Shown here piece by piece: positions 35,901 to 45,397 of a stretch of DNA of 64,000 nt; position 1 is the stretch's first letter; every line of letters starts with the position of its first letter. Origin of the DNA: Sagittula stellata E-37. GTDB taxonomy: Bacteria > Pseudomonadota > Alphaproteobacteria > Rhodobacterales > Rhodobacteraceae. The notes under the pieces were generated by a model. It made no database searches. It saw only the letters and a list, made by a program, of their open reading frames with translations, and was not told the DNA's origin. The stretch spans positions 1,931,501-1,995,500 of the forward strand of contig NZ_CP155729.1 in the NCBI RefSeq assembly GCF_039724765.1, read 5' to 3'. A program made the position numbers and the translations under genes.

Positions 35901-38889
35901 ATCGCCGCCATTTTCGTCAGCCGCGGTCACCGGCTGATCGTTCCTACCGCGCACCGCCACGTTGATCTCCGCCGTGTCGGTGCCGCCGTTGCTGTCCGTC
36001 ACCGTGTAGGTGATGCTGGTGTTGACGAATTCTCCGACGGCGAGGGCGTCGAATGCGCCGTTCGTGTCGAAGCTGTAGGCGCCGTCGGTCCTGACGGTAA
36101 AGACGCCGCCGTTGGTCCCGGCGACGGTCATCGTCTGCCCGGGTGCGCCAAACGGATCGGCCAGCGCCTCCGTATCGGCGTCGGCGTCGTCCAGTGTGTA
36201 CGTCCAGTTGCCCGCCGCATCGACAAGCAGGCTGCCGTATGTGCCGGCAACCGCCGTGCCGATGTTGGCCGCCGATCCATCCACCGAAGACAGGGGCAGT
36301 GTGTCGTGGGCGTCCGCGTCGCTGTCGTTGATAAGCAGCTTGCCCGTGGCGCTCGGGTCGCCGGGGTTGAGGGTCCCGGCCTCCGTCACCAGATCGTTGC
36401 CGTTCCGGTCCGCCACCAGCACCGGCGCGTCGTTCGTGCCCGTTATGGTAAAGGTGACGATGTCCGAGGCCAACGACCCACCGAAGTCGTCCACCACGAT
36501 CCGGTACGAGAAGGTGATCGTCTCTCCCGCACCGAGGAAGTCGAGGTCGAGCGTCGCGTCGTAGGTCCACGGGATCGTGCCGGGCGTGGTGGCCCCGGTC
36601 GCGCCGGTCGAAAAGCCCTCTGCCAGCGCCGTTGCCTGCGCGGCGGTCAGGGTGTCCCCGGACCAGATCGGGGCACCGTTGATCGAGTAGGTGACGTCTA
36701 TGGTGTCGCCCAGATCCACATTGTCGAAGGTCAGCGTGCCGGACTGTGACAGCACCTGCGCGGCGGCGTCAGATTGCTCCAGGAAGGGCAGGGCGGGGTC
36801 TATGCTGATCGTCGGCACGTTGTTACGGCCTTCGATGGTGATGTCGATGTCGTGCGTCGCCTCCGCGCCACGTACATCCGTCGCCGTGACCGTATAGGTC
36901 AGCACAAGGCTTTCGCCCAGCGACAGCCCGGTGAAAATCGTGGTGCCGCTGTCGAAGGTCCATCTGCGCCGCGCGAGGTTCTCGACGCCACTCAGCACGT
37001 TCGGGGTGTCCAGCGTGAGCATCCCGAGGAGGTCGCCAGACGGAATCCCCGCCAGCACCGCCGTCGCGCCGGAAGCGGTGAACCCGGTCACCGCAGCCGT
37101 TACGGAGTCGCTGATGTCCACGTCCGAGAAGGTGAGGGAAGAGGACACCGTCAGCGGCACGCCGGTCTCTGCCAGCGTCTCGGCATCGGTATCGGGCGTG
37201 GTCAGATTCCGGGGCGCATCGTTGGCGCCTTCGACGGTGATTGTCACCACCTCCGTATCGACGCCGCCACTGCCGTCATCCACCGCATAGGTGAAGGTGT
37301 CGGTTGCCTGCTGGCCAATCGCCAGATGCTCGAACGCACCGTTGGCGGAATAGGTGAACATGCCGTCCAGGTTGTCGGTCACAAGGCCAAGCGTGCCCGG
37401 TGGTGTCCACGCTGAACGTATGGCTGTCGAGCGCGTCCACATCCGTGAAGGCCGCAGTGACGGTGATCTGGTCGCTGCTGCCCGGCACCTGCGGGTCGGC
37501 TTTCGTCCACGGCCCCCGACAGCGCCTTGGCGCTCGGCGCGTCGTTGGTGCCCGTGACCGTCACGGTCACCGTGTTCACCGCCGATGCGCCGTGCCGGTC
37601 GGTCGCCGTCACCTCCGTTCCCGAGACCGAGGCGACGCCTTCGGCGGGGGCCAGGGTGATGGCATAGCTCAGAGTGGTGCCGTCGTCGTCGCTGTCGATG
37701 TCGTCTGCGTAATCGGCCAGGTCGACGCTCACCCGTCCGCCTGTCTCCTCCGCCGCGATGGCCACCGGGTCCAGCGTGGGGGTGTCGTTCTCTCCGGTGA
37801 GCGTGATCTTCACCTCGCGGGCGATCAGGCCACCACGGCCATCGTCCACGAAAACCGTCACCACCACCACGGCATCCTCGCCAAGGGCCAGCCCTTCGAA
37901 TGCTCCGCCGGTGTCGAACGTCAGGTCATACAGGACCCCGGTGGCACAGTGGCGCGTGGCGCCTTCCACCAGCGTCGCGTCGATCAAACCGCCCGTGGCC
38001 GAGACGGAATCGATGGCGATCCCGTCGCCGTCGAAATCCACGATCTCGATCGGGACGGCGAACGTCCCGCTCTCGGACACCGCCTGGTCCGATGCCGAGA
38101 TCACCGGCGCGTTGTCGCGCCCATAGAGTTAAAGCGTATAGTCCGCGAACTGCAGAGCATCCCCGATACGCAGGGTGTCGGAGCTCTCGGTGCCAGTCAG
38201 GTCGGTGACCGTCAGAGACTGCCCCCAGCCACAGCCGAACCATCCGGCAAAATGGCCATAGCCGTGGCCGTTGCCATGCGAGTCGTGTACCTTGCCCGTG
38301 TCGTTCCTGTGACGGTCTCCGCCACCCAGATGGCTGCCCGTCAGTTAGATGTCGAAGTCGAGCACCGAGCCGTCGTAGACCGCCGTGTCGAATCCGGTGC
38401 TGCCCACGATGGTGTCGTCGCCCGCGCCGCCCCGGATCGGGTTGTCGCCATGCCCCACCTCGATGAAATCGTCACCGGCACCGCCGTCGCCCGACCGGAT
38501 CGCGTCGTCACCATCCCCTGTCGAGATGCTGTCGTCGCCCCAGCCGCTTCGCACTTCGTCGTTGCCGTCGCCCGACACCACGGTGTTGTCGCCCGTTGCC
38601 GCGCGGACGTCTTTGTCGCCGGCCCCGGCGTCGATGCCGTCGTCGCCCGACCCGCCTCTGACGTCGTCGTCGCCCATCCCCGCGAGGATCGTGCCATAGC
38701 CCTTGCCGCCGTCGATTGTATCGTTATGGTCTGATCCAATGACGCTGTCATCGCTGCTCTTGGCGTTGACCTTCCGGCCCGAAGACGCATCGGAAATGTC
38801 GATCGTGTCGTCGTCCCAAGTGCCGTTGATCCTCTTGAAAAAAAGCCGAACACGTTGCCGTTCCCAAGGCCGGGACGAAAATACGTCAT
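32906..38889 (-). pseudogene. large RTX/cadherin/VWA adhesin, broken by stops and frameshifts
   Basis: An RTX-type surface adhesin of nearly 2,000 codons. From ATG 38889 (GAGGGACA upstream) come MTYFRPGLGNGNVFGFF, an RTX block (GGSGDDGIDAGAGD), several VCBS/cadherin-like units (TGTNDAP, EGANDAP, SGSNDAP), an uneven linker, a VWA domain (LVFAMDASGRLGS) and a final RTX/C-terminal segment (GSTGDDRLSGTADG). It is interrupted by a shift at a T7 run near 38837, TAA at 38345-38347, TAA at 38129-38131, shifts near 37528, 37400 and 35112, and TAG at 33962-33964. Each shift is explained by one base. Similar type I secreted adhesins act in biofilm formation. No functional full-length product is expected. 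Confidence 0.85.
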
Positions 38890-39141
38890 GATGTCCCTCA
38901 TCGGTACGAAAAGCGGCGTTCTGAAAATACTAGCCGGTGTCGTCGCGTTCACCGGCGTTCACTGGAAACTCTCATTATTGACATCGCCGCGAGTCTGACC
39001 TGTCAAATCTTTACATGGATCCGGCTTGAGCAGGTCGCGCCAAGCTTCTGAAAATTCGGTCGTTTCACCCTATGATGGAATTTGGGTGTGGCAGTGCTGC
39101 GCGTCCAAACGCAGCCCTTCGGATCCAAACATCGCATCCGC

Positions 39142-39193
39142 GCCGCAATTTGCGGCACGAGTGTTTCGGATTCGGAAACGGTGTCCGGACACC
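39142..39193. promoter_or_regulatory. three adjacent palindromes upstream of the XRE-cupin gene
   Basis: GCCGCAATTTGCGGC (39142-39156, perfect), GTTTCGGATTCGGAAAC (39163-39179, one mismatched pair) and GGTGTCCGGACACC (39180-39193, perfect) lie back to back, 71-122 bases before the regulator's ATG. Each is a distinct sequence, so they may bind different proteins or one may be the regulator's own operator. Confidence 0.55.
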
Positions 39194-39263
39194 TGCCACG
39201 GTTGCCTTTGTGGACGAATCCTGCCTAGTCTCAGAAGCGGGATAGATTCCCGGGGGGATAGGA

Positions 39264-39824
39264 ATGAAGAGCGAACTGACAGTTCGCCTCGCTGCGCGTT
39301 TGTCTGCCCTGCGCGCGGCGCGCGGCTGGACACTTGACCAGTTGGCGGCGGCCAGCGGCGTTTCGCGCGCGGCGCTCTCCCGCCTCGAGAACGCCGAGGT
39401 CAGCCCCTCCGCCGACGTACTCTACCGGCTCTCCGCCGCCCACGAGATGACGCTTTCTCGCCTGATGTCGCTGATGGAGGATGGCTTTGCTGCACAGGTT
39501 CGCCGCGACGACCAGGCGCTGTGGCGCGACGGCGAGACGGGTCTCTCCCGCCGGATCGTATCGCCCGCAGCACCCGCGCTCGCAGGCGAGGTGATCGAAT
39601 GCAAGATCACTCCCGGCACCCACTGGGTGCAGGAAGCTCCCGAAGTCCCGGGCCAGGAACACCACCTCGTCATGCTCACCGGATACATGCACGCGGTGGT
39701 CGACGGCGAAGCTCACTATCTTGCCCCGGGCGACACGTTACGTTACCGGGAGCATGGCGAGACGCGTTTCGTCACCGCCAAAGGCCAGGGTGCGAAATTC
39801 ATGATGTGCCGGATCAGCGGCTAA
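39264..39824 (+). CDS. XRE-family regulator with C-terminal cupin domain
   Basis: A 186-residue protein with an N-terminal XRE helix-turn-helix (LDQLAAASGVSRAALSRLEN) and a C-terminal RmlC-like cupin (EHHLVMLTGYMHAVVDGE, LAPGDTLRY). The family regulates small-molecule metabolism by binding a ligand in the cupin. ATG 39264 follows GGGGGGATAGGA. It stands between the broken adhesin and the convergent sdaA operon. The three palindromes just upstream make autoregulation likely. Serine or another amino acid as ligand would fit the neighbours but is a guess. Confidence 0.88.
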   Translation: MKSELTVRLAARLSALRAARGWTLDQLAAASGVSRAALSRLENAEVSPSADVLYRLSAAHEMTLSRLMSLMEDGFAAQVRRDDQALWRDGETGLSRRIVSPAAPALAGEVIECKITPGTHWVQEAPEVPGQEHHLVMLTGYMHAVVDGEAHYLAPGDTLRYREHGETRFVTAKGQGAKFMMCRISG

Positions 39825-39876
39825 ACGGTTTCGGCTTGCTGGCGCAAGCCGATCCGCGCGGGCTGCGCCCGCGTAC

Positions 39877-39939
39877 GGGGGGCTCTGCCCCCGTCTCCCT
39901 TAGGGAGACTCCCCCGAGAGTATTTGGACCAAGATGAAG
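39877..39939 (+). repeat. dispersed hairpin repeat, copy 4
   Basis: GGGGGGCTCTGCCCCC, second hairpin GTCTCCC-TTA-GGGAGAC (wobble-free), then TCCCCCGAGAGTATTTGGACC and AAGATGAAG in sequence. Two more hairpins, GGCTTGC-TGGC-GCAAGCC and CGCGGGC-TGC-GCCCGCG, lie between the stop of the XRE-cupin gene and this copy. Together they probably terminate its transcript. Confidence 0.8.
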
Positions 39940-39956
39940 CAAGGCCGTTCGTTCCC

Positions 39957-40010
39957 TTCATCTTGGCGAAAATACCTCGGTGGGGTCCGGGGAGGTAGAG
40001 CCTCCCCGGC
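39957..40010 (-). repeat. dispersed hairpin repeat, copy 5, inverted to copy 4
   Basis: On the minus strand it reads GGGGAGG-CTCT-ACCTCCCC, then GAGGTATTTTCGCC and AAGATGAAG. It faces copy 4 across 17 bases, so the two tails are head to head between two convergent genes. Confidence 0.75.
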
Positions 40011-40041
40011 GGATCGACTTGCGTCAGCAAGGCGAAACGTT

Positions 40042-41415
40042 TCAGCAGTTCGGCACGTTGACTGCGAGACCGCCAAGCGAGGTTTCCTTGTACTTTTCGT
40101 GCATGTCCTGACCGGTCTGGCGCATGGTTTCTATGACCGCGTCCAATGGAACGAGGTGTGTTCCGTCTCCGCGGATGGCAAGGGATGCCGCCGAGACGGC
40201 CTTGATGGCGCCAAGTCCATTACGTTCGATGCAGGGCACCTGCACAAGTCCCTTGACCGGGTCGCAGGTCATGCCGAGGTGATGTTCAAGCGCGATTTCG
40301 GCGGCGTTCTCGATCTGCGCGGGCGTGCCGCCCATCACGGCGGCGAGGCCCGCGGCGGCCATGGCGGCGGCGCTGCCGACCTCTGCCTGGCAGCCCGCTT
40401 CGGCGCCTGAGATCGAGGCGTTGTACTTGACCAGCCCGCCGATGGCGGCGGCGGTCAGCAGGAAGTCCGGGATGCGGGCCCAGGTCGCGCCCGGCACGTG
40501 GTCCAGCCAGTAGCGGATCACCGCGGGCACGACGCCCGCCGCGCCATTCGTCGGCGCCGTTACCACCTGTCCGCCGGCGGCGTTCTGTTCGTTGACCGCC
40601 ATGGCGTAAACGCTCATCCAGTCGTTGCAGACGTGTGGCGCGGCCTGGTTCACGCCGCGTTCGGCCACCAGCTGCTCGTGGATGCGCCGTGCGCGCCGCT
40701 TGACACCCAAGCCTCCGGGCAGGATGCCTTCGCCCTCCATCCCAAGGTCGATGCAGCGGTTCATGACTTCCCAGATCCGGGCGAGGCCGCGGTCGAGGTT
40801 GTCCGCCCCGCCGCGCGACACCTCGTTGGCGCGCTTCATTTCGGCGATGGACTTGCCCGAGCGGTCCGCCATCTCCAGCATCTCGGCGGCCGACTTGAAG
40901 GGGTAAGGCACCGGAGGGCCCTTGTCGGTGTCCTTGCCCGCCGCCAGTTCGTCGGCGGTCAATACGAACCCGCCGCCCACCGAGTAGTAGGTTTCTTGCA
41001 GGATCACGTCGCCCTGGGCGTCCAGCGCCTCCAGCACCATGCCATTGGCGTGGCCCGGCAGGGCAGGGCCGAAATCGAACCGCAGGTCGCTTGTCATGTC
41101 GAAGCGCATTTCCGGCAATCCCTTGGGGGTCACCGTCCCGGTGTCGCGGATGCGGGCCAGCGCGGCTTCGGCGGCCTCGTGGTCATAGGTCTGCGGCGCA
41201 AAGCCGGCGAGCCCCAGAACCGTCGCCCGGTCGGTGGCGTGGCCCACGCCGGTGAAGGCGAGAGAGCCATAGAGGTGCGCTTTCAGACCGTGTGCACTGA
41301 ACGGTGCCCGCCGCAGCCGGTCGAGGAAACGCGCTCCGGCCACCATCGGCCCCATGGTATGCGATGAGGACGGTCCGACCCCCACCTTGAACATGTCGAA
41401 GACTGACAGGAACAT
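40042..41415 (-). CDS. sdaA: L-serine ammonia-lyase, single-chain iron-sulfur type
   Basis: A 457-residue enzyme converting L-serine to pyruvate and ammonia. The N-terminal beta domain opens [19 protein letters not shown]. The catalytic alpha domain has the cluster-binding cysteines in [12 protein letters not shown] and [15 protein letters not shown], as expected for the [4Fe-4S] single-chain class. ATG 41415 gives the standard length, with GGGAG eleven bases upstream; the longer upstream frame is antisense noise over the GST gene end. Its ATG overlaps the GST stop codon by one base (TGATG), implying coupled translation. The gene converges with the XRE-cupin gene across repeat copies 4 and 5. 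Confidence 0.95.
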   Translation of the reverse strand: MFLSVFDMFKVGVGPSSSHTMGPMVAGARFLDRLRRAPFSAHGLKAHLYGSLAFTGVGHATDRATVLGLAGFAPQTYDHEAAEAALARIRDTGTVTPKGLPEMRFDMTSDLRFDFGPALPGHANGMVLEALDAQGDVILQETYYSVGGGFVLTADELAAGKDTDKGPPVPYPFKSAAEMLEMADRSGKSIAEMKRANEVSRGGADNLDRGLARIWEVMNRCIDLGMEGEGILPGGLGVKRRARRIHEQLVAERGVNQAAPHVCNDWMSVYAMAVNEQNAAGGQVVTAPTNGAAGVVPAVIRYWLDHVPGATWARIPDFLLTAAAIGGLVKYNASISGAEAGCQAEVGSAAAMAAAGLAAVMGGTPAQIENAAEIALEHHLGMTCDPVKGLVQVPCIERNGLGAIKAVSAASLAIRGDGTHLVPLDAVIETMRQTGQDMHEKYKETSLGGLAVNVPNC

Positions 41416-42122
41416 CAGAGCGCACTCCCTTCCGGTGGCTGTGCGGGACGCGGATTGCTGAACGGGGTCGGTCCCAACCCCTCGGCCAATGCGGCCTTCC
41501 GTAGCGACGGCCGGGTTTCCAGCCTTTGCGCCATGGCTTCGAGCGCGGGCAAAGCCCCGAGCCGGAACCAGCCGGTGTCGCCTTGCGGATAAAGCGCGCA
41601 CCAGCGCAGCAGTACCGTGACGTAGAGGTCGAGCACATCGGGTGCGCGGTCCGGGTCACGTGTGGCGACAAAACCGTCGAGCAGAGCCAGAGCGCGGGGC
41701 AGGGTCATGGCCGTCTCACCCGGACCGCGCAGGGTGGAAAGAAGCGCGGCCTGCGCTTGCGGATCCGGCCCCACGTATTTCTCCGGGTAGAAGGTCATCC
41801 GCAGCCCGGTGTGCACGGTGTTCGACACAAAGACCAGCCATTTCAGGACATCGCCGCGCCCGGCATCGCAGGGCGCCGGTGCCAGACGCCCGTGCCGGTC
41901 CGCCAGCCACAGCAGGATGGCCGCCGTCTCGAACAGCACGCCATCAGAAGTTTCGAGCGCGGGGATCAGGCCCGCCGGGTTCACCCGTCTGTAGGCCGCG
42001 CTTTCCTGCGCGCGCGTGGCGCGATCGACCAGCCGGGTTTCGTAGGGCACGCCAAGCTCTTCCAGCGCCAACCTGACGATCAGCGAGGCATTGTCGGGGG
42101 CATGGTGCAGCACGTAACTCAT
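41415..42122 (-). CDS. glutathione S-transferase family protein
   Basis: A 235-residue cytosolic GST. The N-terminal thioredoxin-like domain reads LHHAPDNASLIVRLALEELG, with the cis-Pro region NPAGLIPAL and the ETAAILLWLAD segment that binds the gamma-glutamyl group. A helical C-terminal domain follows. The usual catalytic Tyr, Ser or Cys position near residue 9-12 has Asn/Ala/Ser, so the subclass is uncertain. It is the first gene of a two-gene operon with sdaA; a metabolic link between the two is not obvious. The ATG has GGTAGGG upstream. Confidence 0.88.
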   Translation of the reverse strand: MSYVLHHAPDNASLIVRLALEELGVPYETRLVDRATRAQESAAYRRVNPAGLIPALETSDGVLFETAAILLWLADRHGRLAPAPCDAGRGDVLKWLVFVSNTVHTGLRMTFYPEKYVGPDPQAQAALLSTLRGPGETAMTLPRALALLDGFVATRDPDRAPDVLDLYVTVLLRWCALYPQGDTGWFRLGALPALEAMAQRLETRPSLRKAALAEGLGPTPFSNPRPAQPPEGSAL

Positions 42123-42315
42123 GCGCCCTACCTAACCTGCCGGGCCGGGGTCGCCCGCCTGAAAAACGTCATCCGGCGCCAGAAAAGCGGTGTGCCACCT
42201 CACGCTGCCGTGATGATCCGTGATCCCTGCGTGTGAAACTGCGCCGCCGCACCAACGTGACTCGATGTGAGCGCGGCACGACGCGGTGCCGCCGCAAGAC
42301 ACAGGGAGACCACAG

Positions 42316-42861
42316 ATGAAAACCTTTGCAACCACAGCACTCCTCGCCCTCATGACCACGCCGGCCCTCGCCGCCGATGTGCCGACGGTCGGAGGCGCTC
42401 CGATGTACCCGGACAAGACCATCGTCGAAAACGCTGTCAATTCGCCGATCCACACCACGCTGGTGGCGGCGGTGAAGCAGGCGGGGCTGGTCGACACGCT
42501 GAACTCCGAAGGGCCCTTCACCGTGTTCGCACCGACCGACAAGGCGTTCGGCATGGTCTCGGAAGAGAGCCTGCAAGAACTGATGATGCCGGAGCACAAG
42601 GAACAGCTCGGACAGATCCTCGGCTGTCACGTGGTCGCCGCCAACGCCATGTCCGATGCCATCATGGGCATGATCGCGGACGACGGCGGCATGCACCCGG
42701 TGCCGACCGTGGGGGGCTGCACGCTCCAGGCGAAGATGAGCGGCAAGACGATCGTCCTGACCGACGAGAATGGCCGTGACGCCACCGTGACCCTTGCCGA
42801 TGTCCGCCAGTCCAACGGCGTCATCCACGTGATCGACCGCGTGCTGCTGCCGAAGCAGTAA
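42316..42861 (+). CDS. secreted fasciclin (FAS1) domain protein
   Basis: A 181-residue protein with a Sec signal (KTFATTALLALMTTPALAAD) and one FAS1 domain. The two conserved FAS1 boxes are visible: GPFTVFAPTDKAF and NGVIHVIDRVLLP. Two Cys in the middle (GCHVV and GGCTLQ) may pair. FAS1 domains mediate adhesion or protein contacts outside the cell. ATG 42316 follows GGGAGACC and gives the signal peptide. It is followed by msrB on the same strand after about 200 bases. Confidence 0.92.
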   Translation: MKTFATTALLALMTTPALAADVPTVGGAPMYPDKTIVENAVNSPIHTTLVAAVKQAGLVDTLNSEGPFTVFAPTDKAFGMVSEESLQELMMPEHKEQLGQILGCHVVAANAMSDAIMGMIADDGGMHPVPTVGGCTLQAKMSGKTIVLTDENGRDATVTLADVRQSNGVIHVIDRVLLPKQ

Positions 42862-43059
42862 GCCGTCGCCGGATGGGGTGGGGGTCCTCCCGCCCCGTGG
42901 AAAGGGCGCGCACCAGGCGCGGGGCCACCAAACCCTGGGCTTCGCTCCCGCCTCGCGCAGACGTGCGCGCCCTGACCTTGCCCGAAAAAGGTATGTTGCG
43001 CATCCTGCCCGTGACGATCTTTCCAACGCCGACAGACACCAGACAGGAGGAGGCATCCA

Positions 43060-43518
43060 ATGAACCGCAGAACCTTCATCGCCGCCGCCGCAGCGCTCGG
43101 TTTCGGCACCCGCGCCGCCGAGGCGGCTAACTTCGAAGTGACGCGGAGCGAGGCCGAATGGCGCGCCATGCTCAGCGACATCGAATACAAGGTCATGCGC
43201 CGCGAAGGCACGGAACGGGCGTACACCTCGCCGCTGAACGACGAGAAGCGCGCCGGGAGCTTCCTGTGCAAGGGCTGCGACCTGCCGCTCTATTCCTCGA
43301 CGACAAAGTTCGACAGCGGCACCGGCTGGCCATCCTTCTACGAGGCCATGCCGAACGCCGTGGAGACAAAGCCCGACCGCGCGCTCTTCATGGTGCGGAC
43401 CGAGTGCCACTGCCGCCGGTGCGGCTCTCATCTGGGGCACATCTTCGACGATGGACCGCCGCCGACCGGCAAACGGCACTGCATCAACGGCGTGTCGCTG
43501 ACGTTCCAGCCGGCCTGA
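43060..43518 (+). CDS. msrB: exported peptide-methionine (R)-S-oxide reductase
   Basis: A 152-residue MsrB with a Tat-type signal (NRRTFIAAAAALGFG) and therefore probably periplasmic. The zinc sites are CKGC and CRRC. GTGWPSFY is the substrate pocket, and RHCINGVSL carries the catalytic Cys. The enzyme repairs oxidised methionine in proteins and needs a thiol donor; none is encoded nearby. The ATG follows AGGAGGAGG. A strong bidirectional terminator separates it from the convergent J-domain gene. Confidence 0.93.
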   Translation: MNRRTFIAAAAALGFGTRAAEAANFEVTRSEAEWRAMLSDIEYKVMRREGTERAYTSPLNDEKRAGSFLCKGCDLPLYSSTTKFDSGTGWPSFYEAMPNAVETKPDRALFMVRTECHCRRCGSHLGHIFDDGPPPTGKRHCINGVSLTFQPA

Positions 43519-43540
43519 CGCGCCACGATCAACCGAACGC

Positions 43541-43591
43541 AAAAGGCCCGGGTCATGTCACGTTCAATACGTGAACCGACCCGGGCCTTTT
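43541..43591. terminator. bidirectional intrinsic terminator
   Basis: AAAAGGCCCGGGTC (43541-43554) and GACCCGGGCCTTTT (43578-43591) are perfect complements, with an inner TCACGT/ACGTGA stem. It has T-runs on both strands and serves both msrB and the convergent J-domain gene. Confidence 0.9.
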
Positions 43592-43613
43592 CCGTCTTCG
43601 GGAAACTGCGCCC

Positions 43614-44240
43614 TTACTTGAAGTTGCGCGATTCCTTGATCTGGTCCCACGCCCAGACGACTTCCTGCAACTGCTCCTCCTGCGAGCGGTCGCCGCCGTT
43701 CATGTCCGGGTGCAGCACCTTGATCAGCTTCTTGTAGACCTTGCGGATTTCCGCCTTGGACAGCGTGTCGCCGGCCTCCAGGATCTCCAGCGCGCGGCGT
43801 TCGGTCGGCGGCAGCTTGCGTCCGCCTCCGGCCTTCTGGCGGCCGGGGTTGCGCGTCGCCTTGTCGCCCAGCACCTGATGCGGGTCCTCGATGCCCAGAC
43901 GGGCCCAGGCCTTCGCCTCCGGATCGCGCCAGTCCTTCGTCTTGCGCTCCCACACCTTGTCCGACGACTCCTGCGCGTTCATCTCGGCTTCGGTCTTGCC
44001 CTCGAAGAAGGACCATTGGGCGTTGTATTCGCGGACGTGGTCCTTGCAGAACCAGAAGAAGTCGTCCAGCACATCGGGGGCTTTCGGCGCGCGGAACTTG
44101 CCCGGTTCCTCGCAGCCGTCATGATCGCAGACACGCTGCGACGTCTCGGATTCGCCGGTCATGCCCTTCCGGCCGCGCGGGTTCTTCTTCTTCGCGGACC
44201 TGACGGACATGTCGAAACCGAAGGGATCGGGTCTGCTCAT
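43614..44240 (-). CDS. J-domain protein
   Basis: A 208-residue protein with a C-terminal J domain (AEIRKVYKKLIKVLHPDMNG), including the HPD that stimulates DnaK. The first 140 residues hold a Cys/His cluster (CDHDGCEE, FCKDH) that could bind zinc and an aromatic segment (DDFFWFCKDHVREYN). It has neither the G/F region nor the client domains of DnaJ, so it is a specialised co-chaperone common in alphaproteobacteria. The ATG has GAGGTGAG upstream. It shares the bidirectional terminator with msrB. Confidence 0.88.
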   Translation of the reverse strand: MSRPDPFGFDMSVRSAKKKNPRGRKGMTGESETSQRVCDHDGCEEPGKFRAPKAPDVLDDFFWFCKDHVREYNAQWSFFEGKTEAEMNAQESSDKVWERKTKDWRDPEAKAWARLGIEDPHQVLGDKATRNPGRQKAGGGRKLPPTERRALEILEAGDTLSKAEIRKVYKKLIKVLHPDMNGGDRSQEEQLQEVVWAWDQIKESRNFK

Positions 44241-44411
44241 CTCTCACCTCATCTCGACTCGGACGCCAGATTTTAGACATTTGTCGCCCGGAGAACAGGG
44301 GGCAGCGGCAAAAAAAGTCGGGCCTCGCGGGATGCCGCCCGTGCCCTTTGCCATTCTCTCCGGCATGTCCGGAAGGGTCTGCGCAATCGCATTGCAGTGC
44401 TGAACCGCAGG

Positions 44412-44888
44412 TCAGACGGACCCGTCGGCAGAGGGGCCACCGTCGATCGGACCGGTCAGCGCCGCACGCAGCGCCACGTCCGCCGCATCGCGCGGGCCGA
44501 CCGGCGTGCGCGGGGGGCGCGCGGGCGGGGCAGGGGCCTCCGTCTCGGGTGCAGTCTCCGGCGATGTGTCCCCTGTCTGCTGAGCCTGCGGGGCGGGGGA
44601 CGGCGGACTTTCGGTTTGCGGCGGCTCCAGCAGACGCGGCTGAAAGACGCTCGCATCCGCCGCGTGTGGCCTGCGGAAGACCAGGAGGTTGCGCCAGACG
44701 GTCTCCGCACCGGTCAGGCCCGCGCGCTCCGTCGCCGGTAGAGTGTCGGTGCGCTGATACTCCCAGCCGCGCGCACCCATGTCGTTCAGAACTCGCTCCA
44801 CAGCGGCGGCAAAGCGCGCCTCCGCACTGGCACCCTTCAGTTTCTCGCCCTTCTCGGGGGCGGGGACGATCCGGTATTCGTACCTCAT
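44412..44888 (-). CDS. DUF4177-like protein with Pro/Ala-rich tail
   Basis: A 158-residue protein. Residues 1-75 follow the DUF4177 pattern: RYEYRIVPAP, then LNDMGARGWEYQRTDTLP and NLLVFRRP. The rest is a Pro/Glu/Ala-rich low-complexity tail ending ALTGPIDGGPS. The N-terminal part is a small alpha/beta domain of unknown role. ATG 44888 starts exactly at the domain; the upstream in-frame ATG at 44966 adds residues unlike the family. No signal peptide. Confidence 0.75.
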   Translation of the reverse strand: MRYEYRIVPAPEKGEKLKGASAEARFAAAVERVLNDMGARGWEYQRTDTLPATERAGLTGAETVWRNLLVFRRPHAADASVFQPRLLEPPQTESPPSPAPQAQQTGDTSPETAPETEAPAPPARPPRTPVGPRDAADVALRAALTGPIDGGPSADGSV

Positions 44889-45021
44889 GGCGGGCAGAGT
44901 ATCAGCACGACAGGGCGAGTGAAGCAAAAAACCGGCCCCTTCCTGCCCCGTATGGGCGCCGGACATGCCCCCAGCCGCAGCCGTGGTCGCCCGTGAAGTG
45001 CGTCAAAGGGAGCTCAAAAGG

Positions 45022-45051
45022 AAAAAGGGGCCGGTCTTGCGACCGGACCCC
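45022..45051 (-). terminator. strong intrinsic terminator on the minus strand
   Basis: On the minus strand GGGGTCCGGTC-GCAA-GACCGGCCCC is followed by TTTTTCC. It lies 350 bases after the last gene of the gatB group, so it ends either a long 3' leader or a separate small RNA. Confidence 0.8.
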
Positions 45052-45397
45052 GTCAGCTCTGAACAAACGGATCAAATCCCCCGCTGCCAATCTTTTGCGT
45101 GTCGCCCCGATCAATCCTGAGGCTGCCTTGGGGGCGCTCCCCTTGGGTGTAGGCAAGATACCCTGAGCACGCCGTATGCGTCAGTCAGGGAATCCTTACG
45201 TAGCGGAATTTGAATGCGAGGGAGGGCGCCTGCGCGCAATGATCTCTACCAGTACAGGGCCCAGTACCGGGCCCAGACACTGCGAAAACGGCCTCATTGA
45301 GCCTCACTGCGGGAGCGGGCGGCGATCAGATGCGTGGTGTGAGGAAAGACGGACGGTCGGTCAAACACCGACTGTGCGGCGCCGTGCGGCGCTGCGA
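45052..45397. other. intergenic region, possible small RNA on the minus strand
   Basis: No protein gene is supported. One frame on the minus strand (45156 down) runs through the terminator, so it is not a gene. The minus strand upstream of the terminator contains several potential stems, including GGGG-AGCG-CCCC near 45130. A small RNA is possible. Confidence 0.4.

Noticed and set aside
42875..42990. GC-rich palindromic stretch before msrB
   Set aside because: It looks like the short GC-rich repeats but does not match either family well enough to include.
44902..45156. 84-codon minus-strand frame near 45 kb
   Set aside because: The strong terminator at 45022-45051 lies inside it.
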